Numbered from the stretch's first letter, positions 14,907-24,633 are shown. The stretch is DNA of 34,693 nucleotides from Streptomyces huasconensis (GCA_004010275.1 RBWT01000083.1:1-34693); one strand, 5' to 3'. Made by a program: numbers and translations. Notes: generated from the sequence alone by a model not told the origin.

Positions 14907-15774
14907 GTGCCGAAAACCGTCCTGTCCGCCGTCCTGCTCGTCCTGGCCTGCCTCCTGGTCCCGCTCGGCGCGCTCTCCACCTGGGCGAAGCACGAGATCG
15001 GGGACCGGGACGGCTACGTCGCCACGATGGCGCCGCTCGCCTCCGACGACGCGGTGCGCACGGCGGTGGCGGAGGAGGTGAGCGGCGCGGTGATGAAGGA
15101 GATCGACGCGGGCCCGCTCCAGGGCACGGTCGAGGCGTTCGTGCACGACGCCGTGCGGTCGTTCACGGAGACGGCGGCCTACAGGACGGCCTGGGACGCG
15201 GCGAACCGCGCGGCGCACGACGCCGTGCAGTCGGCGCTGAACGATGACACGAACGGCGAGGTCGTCATCGACCTCGCCCCCATCACCGAGCAGATCAAGC
15301 GGCAACTCTCCGACGACGGCGTGCCGTTGGTTTCGAAGATCCCGGTACGGCACACCGAGATCACGATCCTGCAGTCCCAGGACCTCGGGCAGCTGCGGCA
15401 GTGCTTCCACGCGCTGCAGGTGGCCGGGGTGTGGCCCGCGGTGGCGGCGGCCCTCCTCGCCGTCGCGGGCGTACTCCTCGCCACGCGCCGCCGCCGGGCG
15501 GTCGTCGCCACGGCGCTCGGCGCGGCCCTCACCGCCGCGGCCCTGGTGGCCGCCGTCGCGATCGGCCGCGCCCTCACCCTCGACGACCTGCCCTCCGACG
15601 TCTCCCGCGACGCGGCGGGCGCGGTGCACCGACGCGCTGACGGCCTCCCTGCGGACCGCCGCGTGGGTACTGGTGGGGGTGGGGCTGCTGGTGGCCCTGG
15701 GGACGTGGCTGCTGCCTCGGCTGCGTGGACGGTTTCGGAGGCCGGGGGCGGCGGGGCGGGGTGTGAGGGGCTGA
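14907..15774 (+). CDS. Integral membrane protein with large extracytoplasmic domain, one apparent frameshift
   Basis: Read through one extra base near 15630, this gives 288 residues. An N-terminal membrane helix (VLSAVLLVLACLLVPLGAL) is followed by an external helical domain of about 130 residues (VATMAPLASDDAVRTAVAEE through NGEVVIDLAPITEQIKRQLS). Then come membrane helices around VWPAVAAALLAVAGVLLA and AALTAAALVAAVAIGRAL. In the shifted frame the segment TDALTASLRTAAWVLVGVGL plus LVALGTWLLPRLRGRF supplies the last helix and stop TGA 15772-15774. The unshifted frame instead runs into Gly/Arg-rich nonsense to 15863. This topology occurs in conserved streptomycete membrane proteins of unknown role. 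GTG 14907 was preferred over TTG 14895; neither has a strong ribosome-binding site. Confidence 0.7.
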
Positions 15775-15874
15775 GGCGGGGCCTCGGCCATCGGTGGCGC
15801 CAGGGCCGCCGGGCACCTGCCCGCACGGAAACTCACAGGCCGGGACCCGGCCGGCAGGAATAGGGTCCGGCCAT

Positions 15875-15978
15875 GTGCGCGCCCATGTCCACGTCCACGC
15901 CACCCGCTGCGGGTCCCCGCCGAGGAGCGCGGCGAGTTCAACCGGCGCGTCGTGAACCGCATCGAGGTCGGGTCGTCC
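15875..15978 (+). other. Possible 3' remnant of an upstream gene
   Basis: One frame reads HPLRVPAEERGEFNRRVVNR then IEV, directly in front of the ATP-grasp gene. This looks like the C-terminal end of a small protein rather than intergenic DNA, but no start or N-terminal part is visible and the frame runs on into the next gene. It might be the tail of a small protein of the kind sometimes found before such ATP-grasp genes; I am not sure of its identity. Confidence 0.25.
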
Positions 15979-16879
15979 GTGAGTTCCATGCCCAGTCCTG
16001 AACCGGCGGCCGGGCTCCTGATCCCGTACCCGAGGAGCAGCACCGCCGCGCAGCTCGCCGAGGCGGCCGCGCGGCGCGGGCTGCCGGTGCTGGAGCGGGT
16101 GCCGCAGCGGGGGCTCGACGCGCGCAGGGACCTGCACTGGTACGGCGGCCCCCTCGCCGCCGACCGGGTCGCCGCCCCCGTCGGCATCGCACTCCTGGAA
16201 CCGGCCGACACCTGGCTCGCCGCCCTGCCGTACGAACTCACCCACCGCCGCATCGAGTCGACGACGCTCGGCGAGGCCCGCGCGCTGCGGCGGCCCGCCT
16301 TCGTCAAGCCGCCGTCGGACAAGTCGCTCCCGGCTGCCGTCTACGCCGACGGCTCGCGGCTGCCGCCACCGGACGCCGCGGCCCGGATCACGGACGACGC
16401 CGCCGTACTGGTGAGCGAGGTGGTCGAGTTCGCCGCCGAGTACCGGTGCTTCGTACGGGACGGGCGTGTGGTCACCGGCGGCCGGTACGCGGTGCGCGGG
16501 CTGCTCGATCCCGGGCCGCTCCCCTCCGGTGCCCGCGCCTTCGCCGAGCGGGTGGTCGCGCGGTGCGCCGGGGCGGGGCCGGGGCTGCCCGGCGCCGGTC
16601 GTCCTGGTCGTCGGGCCGCTGACCGGGGGCCGGTGGGCCGTGGTCGAGGCCAACATGGCCTGGTACGCCCACTGCTACACCGCCGACCCGGAGCGCGTCC
16701 TCGACGTCGTCCTCGCCGCCGCCGCCCGCACCACGCCGTCGCCCCCGCCGACCGGCCCTTCCTCCGGTCCCCCCGGCCCGGGCAACCGCCGTCCGCCCCG
16801 CCCCGTCTCTGAGGGAGGATGCGCAGCACGTCGCGCCAGCCATCGAGACGAGAGGTCCATGCCTTGGACACCCGAGTGA
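15979..16879 (+). CDS. ATP-grasp domain protein, one apparent frameshift
   Basis: Read through an extra G near 16591, this gives about 299 residues. The N-terminal part (GLLIPYPRSSTAAQLAEAAA, RRGLPVLERVP, WYGGPLAADRVA) is a pre-ATP-grasp-like domain. The centre has AFVKPPSDKSLPAAVYADG (a Lys for nucleotide binding) and VLVSEVVEFAAEYRCFVRDG. After the shift the frame continues APVVLVVGPLTGGRWAVVEA then NMAWYAHCYTADPERVL, the E-x-N metal/ATP motif expected at the end of an ATP-grasp domain. The Pro/Gly/Arg-rich tail to TGA 16879 looks unstructured. These enzymes ligate carboxylates to amines or thiols; the substrate is unknown. The start is GTG 15979 or ATG 15988. The stop overlaps the beginning of the next gene. 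Confidence 0.65.
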
Positions 16880-17883
16880 CCCACAGCCTCGCCGCCGAAG
16901 AAGACGTGGCGGAACGTGCCCCCCGGCGCCGGGGACGCGCCGCCGCCTGGGGGGCCGGGCTGCTGCTCGCCGGGGTCAGCGGGGTCATCGGCTTCCGCGT
17001 CGCCGACTCCGACGGCTTCACCCCCGTACCGCAGTTGCTCGCCTTCCTGCCCTGGCTGCTCGTGCCCGCCGTCGCCGGACTGGCGCTGGCCGTGCTCGGC
17101 CGGTGGCGCGCCGGGATGGTGTGGGGCGTCGTCGTGCTCGGCCTCGTCGCCTGGTACACGGAGCCCTACGGCACCACCGACGCGCCGCGCGGCCCCGCCG
17201 TCGCCGAGCTGCGTGTCATGACGTCGAACGTGGAGTACGGGCGCGGCACGAAGGGGCTGATCAAGGCCGTGCGCGAGGAGCGGCCCGATCTGCTGTTCGT
17301 CCCGGAGTGCGACCACGCCTGCGCCGCCCTGCTGCGCGAGGAAGTGCCCCGCGCCGACTACCCCCACCGCCAGGCCGTCGCCGCGTACGGCCCCGAGGGC
17401 TCCGTCATCCTCTCCAAGGTGCCGCTGAAGGACCCGCACCGCGTACGGGCCACCCTCGGGATGCCGGGTGCCGTCGCCGAGGTGAAGGGCCATCCGGTAC
17501 GGATTCTGCTCGCGCACCCGATGCCGCCGGTGCCCGGTGATGTCGGCCTGTGGCGCAAGGAGATGGGCAAGCTCCGGGAGTACGCCGCCGCCGGGAACGG
17601 CAGGTCCACCATCATCGCCGGGGACTTCAACGCCACGCAGGACCACGCCGCGTTCCGTTCCGTCCTCGACCAGGGGCTGCGCGACGCCGCCCGCCTCGAC
17701 GGCTCCTCGCGCTCCCCCAGCTGGCCCACGGCCGTGCCCGCGCCGCTCGGCACGCAGATCGACCACGTCCTCGCCACCCCGGACTTCGCGGCCCGCGACG
17801 CCCGCTTCCTGGAGATCGGCAACACCGACCACCGGGCGCTCGTCGTCACGCTCACGCTGCACCGGGCGGACACGGAGCGTTGA
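16864..17883 (+). CDS. Membrane-anchored endonuclease/exonuclease/phosphatase-fold protein
   Basis: About 339 residues. A short Arg-rich cytosolic tail is followed by three membrane helices (AAAWGAGLLLAGVSGVIGF, LLAFLPWLLVPAVAGLALAV, MVWGVVVLGLVAWY). An external DNase-I-like domain follows from about residue 115. Its motifs are VMTSNVEYG (metal Asn), PDLLFVPECD (metal Glu), ILLAHPMPP (His), IIAGDFNATQDH (DxN), QIDHVLATPDF and the terminal catalytic NTDHRALVVTL. The same architecture occurs in many actinobacterial exported phosphodiesterase-like proteins; whether it cleaves DNA, phospholipid or inositol phosphate is not decidable. The start is uncertain: TTG 16864 has AGAGG 8 nt upstream, and GTG 16876 gives a GTGA overlap with the ATP-grasp stop. 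Confidence 0.88.
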   Translation: MDTRVTHSLAAEEDVAERAPRRRGRAAAWGAGLLLAGVSGVIGFRVADSDGFTPVPQLLAFLPWLLVPAVAGLALAVLGRWRAGMVWGVVVLGLVAWYTEPYGTTDAPRGPAVAELRVMTSNVEYGRGTKGLIKAVREERPDLLFVPECDHACAALLREEVPRADYPHRQAVAAYGPEGSVILSKVPLKDPHRVRATLGMPGAVAEVKGHPVRILLAHPMPPVPGDVGLWRKEMGKLREYAAAGNGRSTIIAGDFNATQDHAAFRSVLDQGLRDAARLDGSSRSPSWPTAVPAPLGTQIDHVLATPDFAARDARFLEIGNTDHRALVVTLTLHRADTER

Positions 17884-17927
17884 ACCACCGGCCAGGGCAA
17901 GTGACGTAAAGCGGCGATAATGGGCAC

Positions 17928-19926
17928 ATGCCCCGTGAGACCCCTGCCGCCCCTCCGGAATCACGCGGCCCTCTGCGCCCGCTCACCCCGCCCGACTGGC
18001 TCGTCCGGTCCCTCAAACCGCAGTCCGCGCCCATCCCCTGGGCGGCCGTCGCCCGCGCCTCGGTCGCCATGGCCCTGCCGCTCGCCGTCGGCATCCTCGC
18101 CGGACAGCCGACGTACGGCGCGCTCGCCTCCATGGGCGCCCTGTCCGGCGTCATCGGCGACACCGCCGACGCCTACCGCATGCGCGTCCTCAACATCGCC
18201 GTGCCGCAGCTCTTCGGCGCCCTCGGCGTCACCCTCGGCTCGCTCGTCTTCGGGCACGGCTGGGTGGCGGTCGGCGCCGTCACGTTCGTGGCGCTCGTCT
18301 CCGGGATGATGTCGACGATCGGCGCCGTCGCCTCCGTCGGCGGGCTGCTCCTGCTGCTCAACTGCGTGGTCGGCGCGGGCCTTCCCATGCCGGGCCAGTG
18401 GTGGCTCGCCCCGGCCCTGATGACCGGCGGCGGCCTCCTCGTCCTCGCGTTCGGCCTGCTCGCCTGGCCGCTGCGCTCCGGCGTCCCCGAACGCGCCGCC
18501 GTCGCCGACGCCTACCGCGCGGTGGCCGCGCTCCTCGACGCCACGGGCACGGACGCGTACGACGACGCGCGCGCCGCCGTCACCGCCTCCCTCAACCAGA
18601 GCTACGACCTCGTCCTCGCCCGCCGTGCCCGCGACCACGGCCGCAACCCGGAACTGGTGCGCCTGGTCGCCCGGTTGAACGGCCTCACGCCGATCGTCGA
18701 AGCCGCCCCCGCCACCCACCTGAGCGCCCGCCACGCCTGCGTACGCCTGCCGTCCGAGATCTCCGCCGTCGTCCGCGACATGGCGCGGGCCGTCGAGGAC
18801 GGCGGCGGCGCCCCGACCGCCTGGGCCCCGGACCCCGAACGCCTTCCCGAGCCCCGCGACCACGCCGCCCGCGCCCTCGACCACGCCGTGCTGCACGCGG
18901 TGGAGACGCTGGGCGACGCCGACCCGCTCGGCGTCATCGGGGCCGACGACCGCCTCGGACACCCCGCCGCGCTGCGCGTGCGGGTCCGCCGCGCCGCCCG
19001 CAACGTCATCCTGTCCGGCGCCTCCTGGCGCTACGGCCTGCGGCTCGCGCTCTGCATCGGCATCGCGCAGGCCCTGGTCTCGCTGGTCGACGTCCCCAGG
19101 TCGTACTGGGTCGCGCTCACCGTCACGTTCGTCCTCAAGCCCGACTTCGGCTCGGTCTTCTCCCGCGCCGTCCTGCGCGCGCTCGGCACGGCAGCCGGTC
19201 TGGTGGTCGCCGCCGCCGTCCTCGTCCAGGTGCCGCACGGCTGGTGGGACGTGCCCGTGATGATGCTGCTCGCCCCGCTCATCCCGGCCCTCACCACACG
19301 CGGCTACGGCTACCAGACCGCCGCGATCACCCCGGTGATCCTGCTGCTCTCCGACATCCTCAACCACCAGGGCCTCGGCCTGGTCGTGCCCCGCCTGGTC
19401 GACAGCCTGATCGGCTGCGCCATCGCGCTCGTCGCGGGCTATCTGCTCTGGCCCGAGAGCTGGGGCACCCGGATCGGCGACCGGCTCGCGGACGCGGTCG
19501 CCGACACCGCCGGGTACGTGGAGTCCGCGTTCGGCGCCTCGGTCGAACCGGCCGCCCGCGCCCGGATGCGCCGCCGCCTCTACCGCGACCTGTCCGTCAT
19601 CCGCTCCGAGTTCCAGCGGGCCCTGACCGAGCCGCCGCCCACCGGCACGCGCGCCGCCGCCTGGTGGCCGCTGGTCGTCGCCGTCGAACGCATCCTGGAC
19701 GCGACGACCGCGGCCAGGGTCCGCATCCGCCACGGGGCGCCGCCGCCGGCGCGACGAGGTGGCCGAAGTGGTGCGCGAGCTGCGGGGGCTGGCGGTCGGC
19801 CTGCGGGCGTCTGCGGTGCTCGAAGAGGTGCGTACGGAGTTCACCGTCGGGCCGAAGGAGAGCGTGCTGGAGCCGTTGCGCCAGGAAGTGGGGGCGGCGC
19901 GGGCCATCGCCACCCCCACGGCATAG
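17928..19926 (+). CDS. FUSC-family (aromatic acid exporter-like) membrane protein, one apparent frameshift
   Basis: Read through one extra base near 19753, this gives 665 residues. Two membrane blocks are visible. Block one, at about residues 40-185, includes AVARASVAMALPLAVGILAG, YGALASMGALSGVIGDTADA and GLLLLLNCVVGAGLPMPGQW. Block two, at about residues 365-510, includes YGLRLALCIGIAQALVSLVD, SYWVALTVTFVLKPDFGSVF, the FUSC hallmark, and RLVDSLIGCAIALVAGYLLW. Each block is followed by a cytosolic helical domain. After the shift the C-terminus reads DEVAEVVRELRGLAVGLRAS through to IATPTA and TAG 19924-19926. The uncorrected frame instead gives an Arg/Gly-rich tail. Family members export aromatic acids or related compounds. 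It is convergent with snapalysin. Confidence 0.88.
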
Positions 19927-19945
19927 CGTTCCGGCTCCGGGCCCG

Positions 19946-20614
19946 CTAGCGGACCTTGTGCAGGGCCTTCGCCAGGCCGTTGGCCCAGAGCTGCTCGACC
20001 TTCGAGCGCTCCGCCGCGTCCGGCTGCGCGTTGGTGCAGGACGGGCCGGGGCCGCCGCCCGACATCAGCTGGCTGCACGGCCCGTCGTAGGTGTCCGGCA
20101 GCCCCAGCACGTGCCCGGTCTCGTGCGTGGTGACGCGGGTGGAGTCGTACTCCTTGTTCTGCGCGTAGTCCAGGAAGATGTAGCCCTTGCCGTGCCCGTC
20201 GGTGCTCGCGTACGAGCCGCGCCGGTCATTGCCCTCGCGGTACGAGAAGCTGGCGCCCGAAGTGCCTTGCTGCAGCTTGACGTTGGAGACCGCCGCGTTC
20301 CATATGGACGTGGAGGCCGCTATCTGCCGGGCGAAGGTGGGCGCTCCGGAGGCGTCGTAGACGACGGTCACCGACTTCGCCCCGGGGTTGGCGGCACGCT
20401 TCTCGGCCACCGCCTTCACGACGGCCTCGAAGAACGCCTTGTTGGCCTTCGCCTCCTGTGCCGAACCGTCGTACTGGGCGTACGAGGCGGAGGGGGCCGT
20501 GGGGGCGACCGGGGCCGCGGTGGCCGATGTGGCGCCGAGTCCGGTGACGGCGAGGCCGAGGACGGCCGCGACGGACAGGTATCGCTTGCGCATGCCGCTG
20601 CTGACGGTGCTCAT
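19946..20614 (-). CDS. snpA: Snapalysin-family small neutral metalloprotease
   Basis: A 222-residue secreted zinc protease. The signal peptide lies in MRKRYLSVAAVLGLAVTGLG, followed by a propeptide-like segment (SYAQYDGSAQEAKANKAFFE). The mature domain begins near KSVTVVYDASGAPTFARQIA. The zinc-binding motif HETGHVLGLPDTYDGPC supplies two His and the third ligand Asp, as in snapalysin. Two Cys pairs are possible with SCTNAQPD. Snapalysin degrades milk proteins extracellularly. ATG 20614 has GGGAG about 10 nt upstream, and ATG 20593 is an alternative nearer the signal peptide. It is divergent from a LysR regulator at 20834, as known for snpA/snpR. The TAG stop lies in a CTAG. Confidence 0.92.
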   Translation of the reverse strand: MSTVSSGMRKRYLSVAAVLGLAVTGLGATSATAAPVAPTAPSASYAQYDGSAQEAKANKAFFEAVVKAVAEKRAANPGAKSVTVVYDASGAPTFARQIAASTSIWNAAVSNVKLQQGTSGASFSYREGNDRRGSYASTDGHGKGYIFLDYAQNKEYDSTRVTTHETGHVLGLPDTYDGPCSQLMSGGGPGPSCTNAQPDAAERSKVEQLWANGLAKALHKVR

Positions 20615-20728
20615 GTGTGGGGGGCTCCCTACTCGTTCGACCGACCGTGGGGGGTCGATGAAAGGTGAACTTTTCGGTGGCTGTGAGTCTCGGGGAGCAT
20701 GAGGCGCGTGGGGATGATGGCAACTCGC

Positions 20729-20745
20729 GATAGCCCGGGACTATC
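20729..20745. promoter_or_regulatory. Palindromic LysR box between snpA and its regulator
   Basis: GATAGCCCGGGACTATC has 5-bp perfect arms (GATAG/CTATC) and places T (20731) and A (20743) exactly 11 nt apart, the canonical T-N11-A LysR motif. It lies 115 nt from the snapalysin start and 89 nt from the regulator start, as expected for an activator that also controls itself. Confidence 0.7.
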
Positions 20746-20833
20746 ACCGGGGGCCGGACCGCCCAGAACGGCTGGTTCTCATGGGGTTTGGGTGTCTGGT
20801 GCGGCAGCCGTACCGCCTCTACGCTCAACGGCC

Positions 20834-21807
20834 ATGGAGCTTGAGGTCCGGCACCTCCGCGCGCTGTGCGCCATCGCCGACACCGGCAGCCTGCACAAGG
20901 CGGCGCGTCAGCTCGGCATGAGCCAGCCGTCGCTGACGACCCAGCTGCGCCGCATCGAGCGGCGCTCGGCGGCCAGCTCTTCGCCCGCGAGCTGCACCGG
21001 CTGCCGGCCGACCCCGCTCGGCCGGGTCGTCCTGAGCCGGGCCCGGCCCCTCGTCACGGAGATGCGGTCCCTGGTCGCCGAGACCAGGGCGGCCGCCGCC
21101 CACGCAGCCGAGGGCCCCCGGCTGCGCATCGGCTCCACGGCGAGCCGCGCCATACCGGGGTGGCTGCGCCGGCTGCGGGTCCGGCTGCCGGCACGGAGAT
21201 CTCGCTCCAGATGGACGTCTCCGCCAACGCGCTGCTGCGCATGGTGGCCGCGGCCCAGCTCGACGTCGCGTTCGTGCACGAGGTCGAGGGCAGCCCGCTG
21301 CATCTGCCGGAGTCCCTGCGAAGACGCGTCCTCCTCGACCGGGAGCCGCAGTTCGTCTCCCTCGCCGCCGACCACCCGGCCGCGGACCGGCCCGTCGTAC
21401 GGCTCTGCGATCTCGCGGACGACCGCTGGATGGTCGACCCCACCGTCGACGGCGAGTGGGACGGCCTGCGCCGCGTCCTGACCTCGGCCGGGCTCAACCC
21501 CCCTGTCCTGCACGGCGATTACCTCACCGCGACGTCCCTCGTCGCCACCGGCGAGGTCGTCACGCTCTGCCAGCCGACCTCGCGGGCCCGCGCCGACATG
21601 GCCGTACGCCCTCTCCACGGCGACCCCCTCGGCGTACGCCTGATGGTGGCGGCCCGCACGGAGGAGGAGCTGAACGCGGTCTACGGCGAGCTGGAGGCCG
21701 CCTACTGGGAAGCGGCCCGGCAGTCCCCCGCCTACACGGAGTGGCTGCTGCGCTCCGGCGACGCCCGCGGGGCCGCGGGCGGGTCGTTGGTCCCGGCCAC
21801 CGGGTGA
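20834..21807 (+). CDS. snpR: LysR-family activator of the snapalysin gene (SnpR/MprR-like), three apparent indels
   Basis: Correcting three single-base indels gives 324 residues. The N-terminus MELEVRHLRALCAIADTGSL, HKAARQLGMSQPSLTTQLRR is the LysR helix-turn-helix. After a -1 shift near 20961 the frame reads ALGGQLFARELHR. A +1 near 20997 returns to RPTPLGRVVLSRARPLVTEM. A -1 near 21192 leads to GTEISLQMDVSANALLRMVA, then AAQLDVAFVHEVEG, DDRWMVDPTVDGEWD and the end of the effector domain. Each segment matches the expected order of the family, so the shifts look like base-calling errors rather than decay. The gene faces away from snapalysin with a LysR box between them. Snapalysin regulators of this type activate protease expression. 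Confidence 0.85.
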
Positions 21808-21988
21808 CGTCCGGCCCGACCGCGCTGACCTGCGGTTTCAGTGGATTTACGGTACTGGGTCACGGCAGGTGGCCACTTGTTGCCTTGCCTACGGATGACG
21901 CACATACGGCGCCCGTAGCTTCGTAGCCGTCGCCCCCGCAGAGGGGTGCGGACACGGACAGCCGGACCGCCCAGCAAGGAGCCACGAC

Positions 21989-22236
21989 ATGCGCGTCACC
22001 CGCCGTACCTTCCGTACCGCCGCCGTCGCCACCGGAACCGTCGCCGCCACCGGTGCCCTCGCTGCTTTCGCCGTCGTCCCGGCCGCGGCGCCTCCGGCGC
22101 GGAGAGGCCGAAGCCGGCGGGGGTCACCGCCGGTGCGCCCGATGAGGTACCCCTGATGGCGGCCGGTGGCGGCATGGCCGCCCTGGGCGCGGCCGGGCTC
22201 GGCCGCGCGGTCCACCGCCGCAGGCACGACGACTGA
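21989..22236 (+). CDS. Small exported protein with C-terminal membrane segment, one apparent frameshift
   Basis: AAGGAG (21976-21981) precedes ATG 21989. The start MRVTRRTFRTAAVATGTVAA, TGALAAFAVVPAAA is a signal peptide. As given, this frame ends early at 22157. A 1-nt loss near 22090 connects it to SGAERPKPAGVTAGAPDEVP, then LMAAGGGMAALGAAGLGRAV and HRRRHDD with TGA at 22234-22236, 82 residues in all. The result is a signal peptide, a short Pro-rich linker, one hydrophobic segment and a basic tail, a plan typical of small surface proteins in Streptomyces. Function is unknown. It is convergent with the PhoX gene. Confidence 0.6.
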
Positions 22237-22265
22237 ACCCGGCCCCCGCCACCTTCCTCTCCTCG

Positions 22266-24374
22266 TCAGACGCCGATGTCGCGGCCGTCCTCGCGCCACA
22301 CCGACACGACCGAGGGCCGCACCAGCTTGCCGGGGCCGTCGGGCCAGGTGCTCGCGGGCTTCTCGGCGGACGCGCCGTCCACCTCGCCGGGGTGCTGCAC
22401 CGCGACGAGCACCCGGCGGTCCTGGATGAGCGGGCCGCAGGTCTCGGCGCCGGTCGGCATGGTCAGGAACTGCTTCAGCTCACCGCGCCGCTCGCCGCGC
22501 GTGGCGACGCCGAACAGGCCGTCGTGCGAGCCGAGCTGGTTGCCGTCGGTGGACAGCCACAGGTTGCCGTGCGGGTCGAAGGCGACGTTGTCCGGGCAGG
22601 AGATCGGGGATACCCGGTCCTTGGGGAAGCCCGCGAAGTACGTCGAGGGGTCGTCGGGGTCACCGGCGACGAGGAACAGCGACCAGGCGAAGGTGGTGGC
22701 CTCGGCCCGGCCCCGGCGCTCGGTCAGCTCAAGCACCTGACCGTGCTTGTTGAGGTTGCGCGGGTTGGCCTCGTCGGCGCCCGCCTTGCCCGCCTTGCCG
22801 CGGTCGGAGTTGTTGGTGAGCGCGACGTACACCTTGCCGGTGTGCGGTGACGGCTCGATGTCCTCGGGCCGGTCCATCTTCGTGGCGCCGACCTTGTCAC
22901 CGGCGAGGCGCGTGAAGACGTACACCTCCTCGGCGGTCATGCCCTCGACGTGGCTGACGGCCTTGCCGCCGGGCCCGGCCGTGGCCAGCGGAATCCAGGT
23001 GCCGCTGCCGTCGAACTCGCCGTCGCCCGGCAGGGTGCCCTTGCCGTCGATGTCGGCGGCCGGGGAGTCACCGGTCAGCTTGGCGACGTAAAGCGTGCCC
23101 TCGTCGAGCAGCGTGAGGTTGTGCTCGTGCGCGGCGCGGGACGTGCCCTTGGCCATCCGCTTGCTGCTGACGAACTTGTAGAAGTAGTCGAACTTCTCGT
23201 CGTCGCCCATGTAGACCACCGGGCGCCCGTCCTGGGTGAGGCGCGGCTGGGCGGCCTCGTGCTTGAAGCGGCCGAGCGCGGTGCGCTTGCGGGGCGTCGA
23301 GTCCGGGTCGTACGGGTCGAGTTCGACGACCCAGCCGAAGCGGTTGGGCTCGTTGGGCTCCTTGGCGAGGTCGAAGCGGTCGTCGAACCGCTCCCACTTC
23401 CGCTCGGAGGCGGCGCCGGACACGCCGTAGCGCTTGAGGCGGGCGGCGGCCGTCGGGTCGGTCACCTTCACCGCGTTGGCGAAGTACTGGTTGAAGTTCT
23501 CCTCGCCGTGCAGCGTGGTGCCCCAGGGCGTGGTGCCGCCGGAGCAGTTGTTGAGCGTGCCGAGGACCGTGGTGCCGCGCGGGTCGGCCTTCGTACGGAC
23601 CAGGTCGCTGCCCGCGACGGGACCGGAGAGGCGGAAGCGGCTGGTGGCGGTGAGGCGGCGGTTCAGGTGGTGCCGGGGGACGGCGCGCAGCGCGCCGCTG
23701 CGCCGCTCGCCCTCCACGACGACGACGGAGAGGCCGTGCGCCGCCCAGGCGATCTCGACCTGCTCACGGGTCGGGTTCTCGGGGTCGTACCCCTTGAACA
23801 TCAGGATCTCGTCCGTGTACTCGTGGTTGGCGACGAGGACCTGACGGTCGTGCCCGCCGTGCCCGCCGTGCTTCCCGTGGAGTGGCAGCAGGGAGAGGAA
23901 GTCGTTGTTGTAACCGAACTGCCCGGCCTGTGCCTTGGCGGTCTGCCGGTCCGGGTCGAAGGCGGGCGCGCCGCGCAGGATGGGCTCGCCCCAGCGGATG
24001 ACGACGTTCTGCTCGTAGCCCGTGGGTACGGTGACGACGTCCTCGGTGTTCGGCGCGACGGGCGTGAACCGCAGGCCACGGGCCCCCTTGCCCTTTTTGG
24101 CCGTACGTCCCTCAGGGGCGGCCGCGGCGGCCTCACCGACTCCGGGGCCCGCTATGAGGCTGCCGCCCGCGGTGGCGGCGACCGTCACGACGGCGGCGGC
24201 GCGCATCATCGAACGGCGGCTGAGCGCACCGGCGATGACATCACCGACGTACTCGTTCTCGCTGGTGTTGGGCACCTCGCCGAAGCAGGCGTCACCGCAG
24301 CGGAAGCGGCAGGTCAGGGCGGAACGGCCGCCGCTCCCCTGATGCGAGGTGATGATCGGCAGCAGCTTGGGCAC
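22266..24374 (-). CDS. PhoX-family alkaline phosphatase, Tat-exported
   Basis: A 702-residue PhoX/DUF839 enzyme. The N-terminus carries a short Cys cluster (CRFRCGDACF), then a twin-arginine signal (SRRSMMRAAAVVTVAATAGG). The propeller core shows family landmarks: ANHEYTDEILMF, NNCSGGTTPWGTTLHGEEN, FGWVVELDPYDPDSTP, YMGDDEKFDYFYKFVSS, MDRPEDIEPSPHTGKVYVAL, TNNSDRG, CPDNVAFDPHGNLWLSTDG and the closing GAETCGPL. These include the Cys-containing and acidic residues that hold the calcium/iron cofactor. PhoX releases phosphate from phosphomonoesters outside the cell. An unusual HGKHGGHGGHD insert lies near residue 165. GTG 24374 with GGAGG about 9 nt upstream fits. A PHO box at 24456-24473 predicts PhoR/PhoP control under phosphate limitation. 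Confidence 0.93.
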   Translation of the reverse strand: MPKLLPIITSHQGSGGRSALTCRFRCGDACFGEVPNTSENEYVGDVIAGALSRRSMMRAAAVVTVAATAGGSLIAGPGVGEAAAAAPEGRTAKKGKGARGLRFTPVAPNTEDVVTVPTGYEQNVVIRWGEPILRGAPAFDPDRQTAKAQAGQFGYNNDFLSLLPLHGKHGGHGGHDRQVLVANHEYTDEILMFKGYDPENPTREQVEIAWAAHGLSVVVVEGERRSGALRAVPRHHLNRRLTATSRFRLSGPVAGSDLVRTKADPRGTTVLGTLNNCSGGTTPWGTTLHGEENFNQYFANAVKVTDPTAAARLKRYGVSGAASERKWERFDDRFDLAKEPNEPNRFGWVVELDPYDPDSTPRKRTALGRFKHEAAQPRLTQDGRPVVYMGDDEKFDYFYKFVSSKRMAKGTSRAAHEHNLTLLDEGTLYVAKLTGDSPAADIDGKGTLPGDGEFDGSGTWIPLATAGPGGKAVSHVEGMTAEEVYVFTRLAGDKVGATKMDRPEDIEPSPHTGKVYVALTNNSDRGKAGKAGADEANPRNLNKHGQVLELTERRGRAEATTFAWSLFLVAGDPDDPSTYFAGFPKDRVSPISCPDNVAFDPHGNLWLSTDGNQLGSHDGLFGVATRGERRGELKQFLTMPTGAETCGPLIQDRRVLVAVQHPGEVDGASAEKPASTWPDGPGKLVRPSVVSVWREDGRDIGV

Positions 24375-24455
24375 GGATCTGATCCTCCGTCGTCATGGCG
24401 TGGCTTGATTCCGACGTGAGGCTAGGTGTGGGTTCCGGCACGGCGGCGGCCTGCG

Positions 24456-24473
24456 GGTGAACGGGAGGTGAAT
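24456..24473 (-). promoter_or_regulatory. PHO box upstream of the PhoX gene
   Basis: On the minus strand the sequence reads ATTCACC, TCCC, GTTCACC: two direct repeats of the GTTCACC core with 11-nt period, matching 6 of 7 and 7 of 7 bases. This is the PhoP-binding unit described in Streptomyces. Its near edge is 82 nt before the PhoX start codon, a normal promoter distance. Confidence 0.8.
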
Positions 24474-24633
24474 CCGCGATACATGGGAGGAAGTTGAGCG
24501 CGCGGTGACGCGGCGGGCGACCGGGCGGCGACCCTGCCGAAGATCACGGACGGCGGCGGCTAACCTTACGTGTCCGCCCTGGCCAGGGATTCCAGGGGTT
24601 TTCGGGAATCAACTCACGCGAAGGGTTGCGCAC

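Noticed and set aside
13374..16322. A 982-codon minus-strand open frame opposite the ABC transporter
   Set aside because: It lies antisense to well-supported genes and has shadow composition (runs of RRR, HHDHDDGHH) with no family features.
20657..20676. GTTCACC (reverse strand) upstream of snapalysin as a PHO box
   Set aside because: Only one repeat is present. The adjacent 7-mer ATCGACC matches just 4 of 7 positions, so it does not make the required direct repeat.
22950..24419. A 489-codon plus-strand open frame opposite the PhoX gene
   Set aside because: It is a Val/Gly/Glu-rich shadow of PhoX without motifs.
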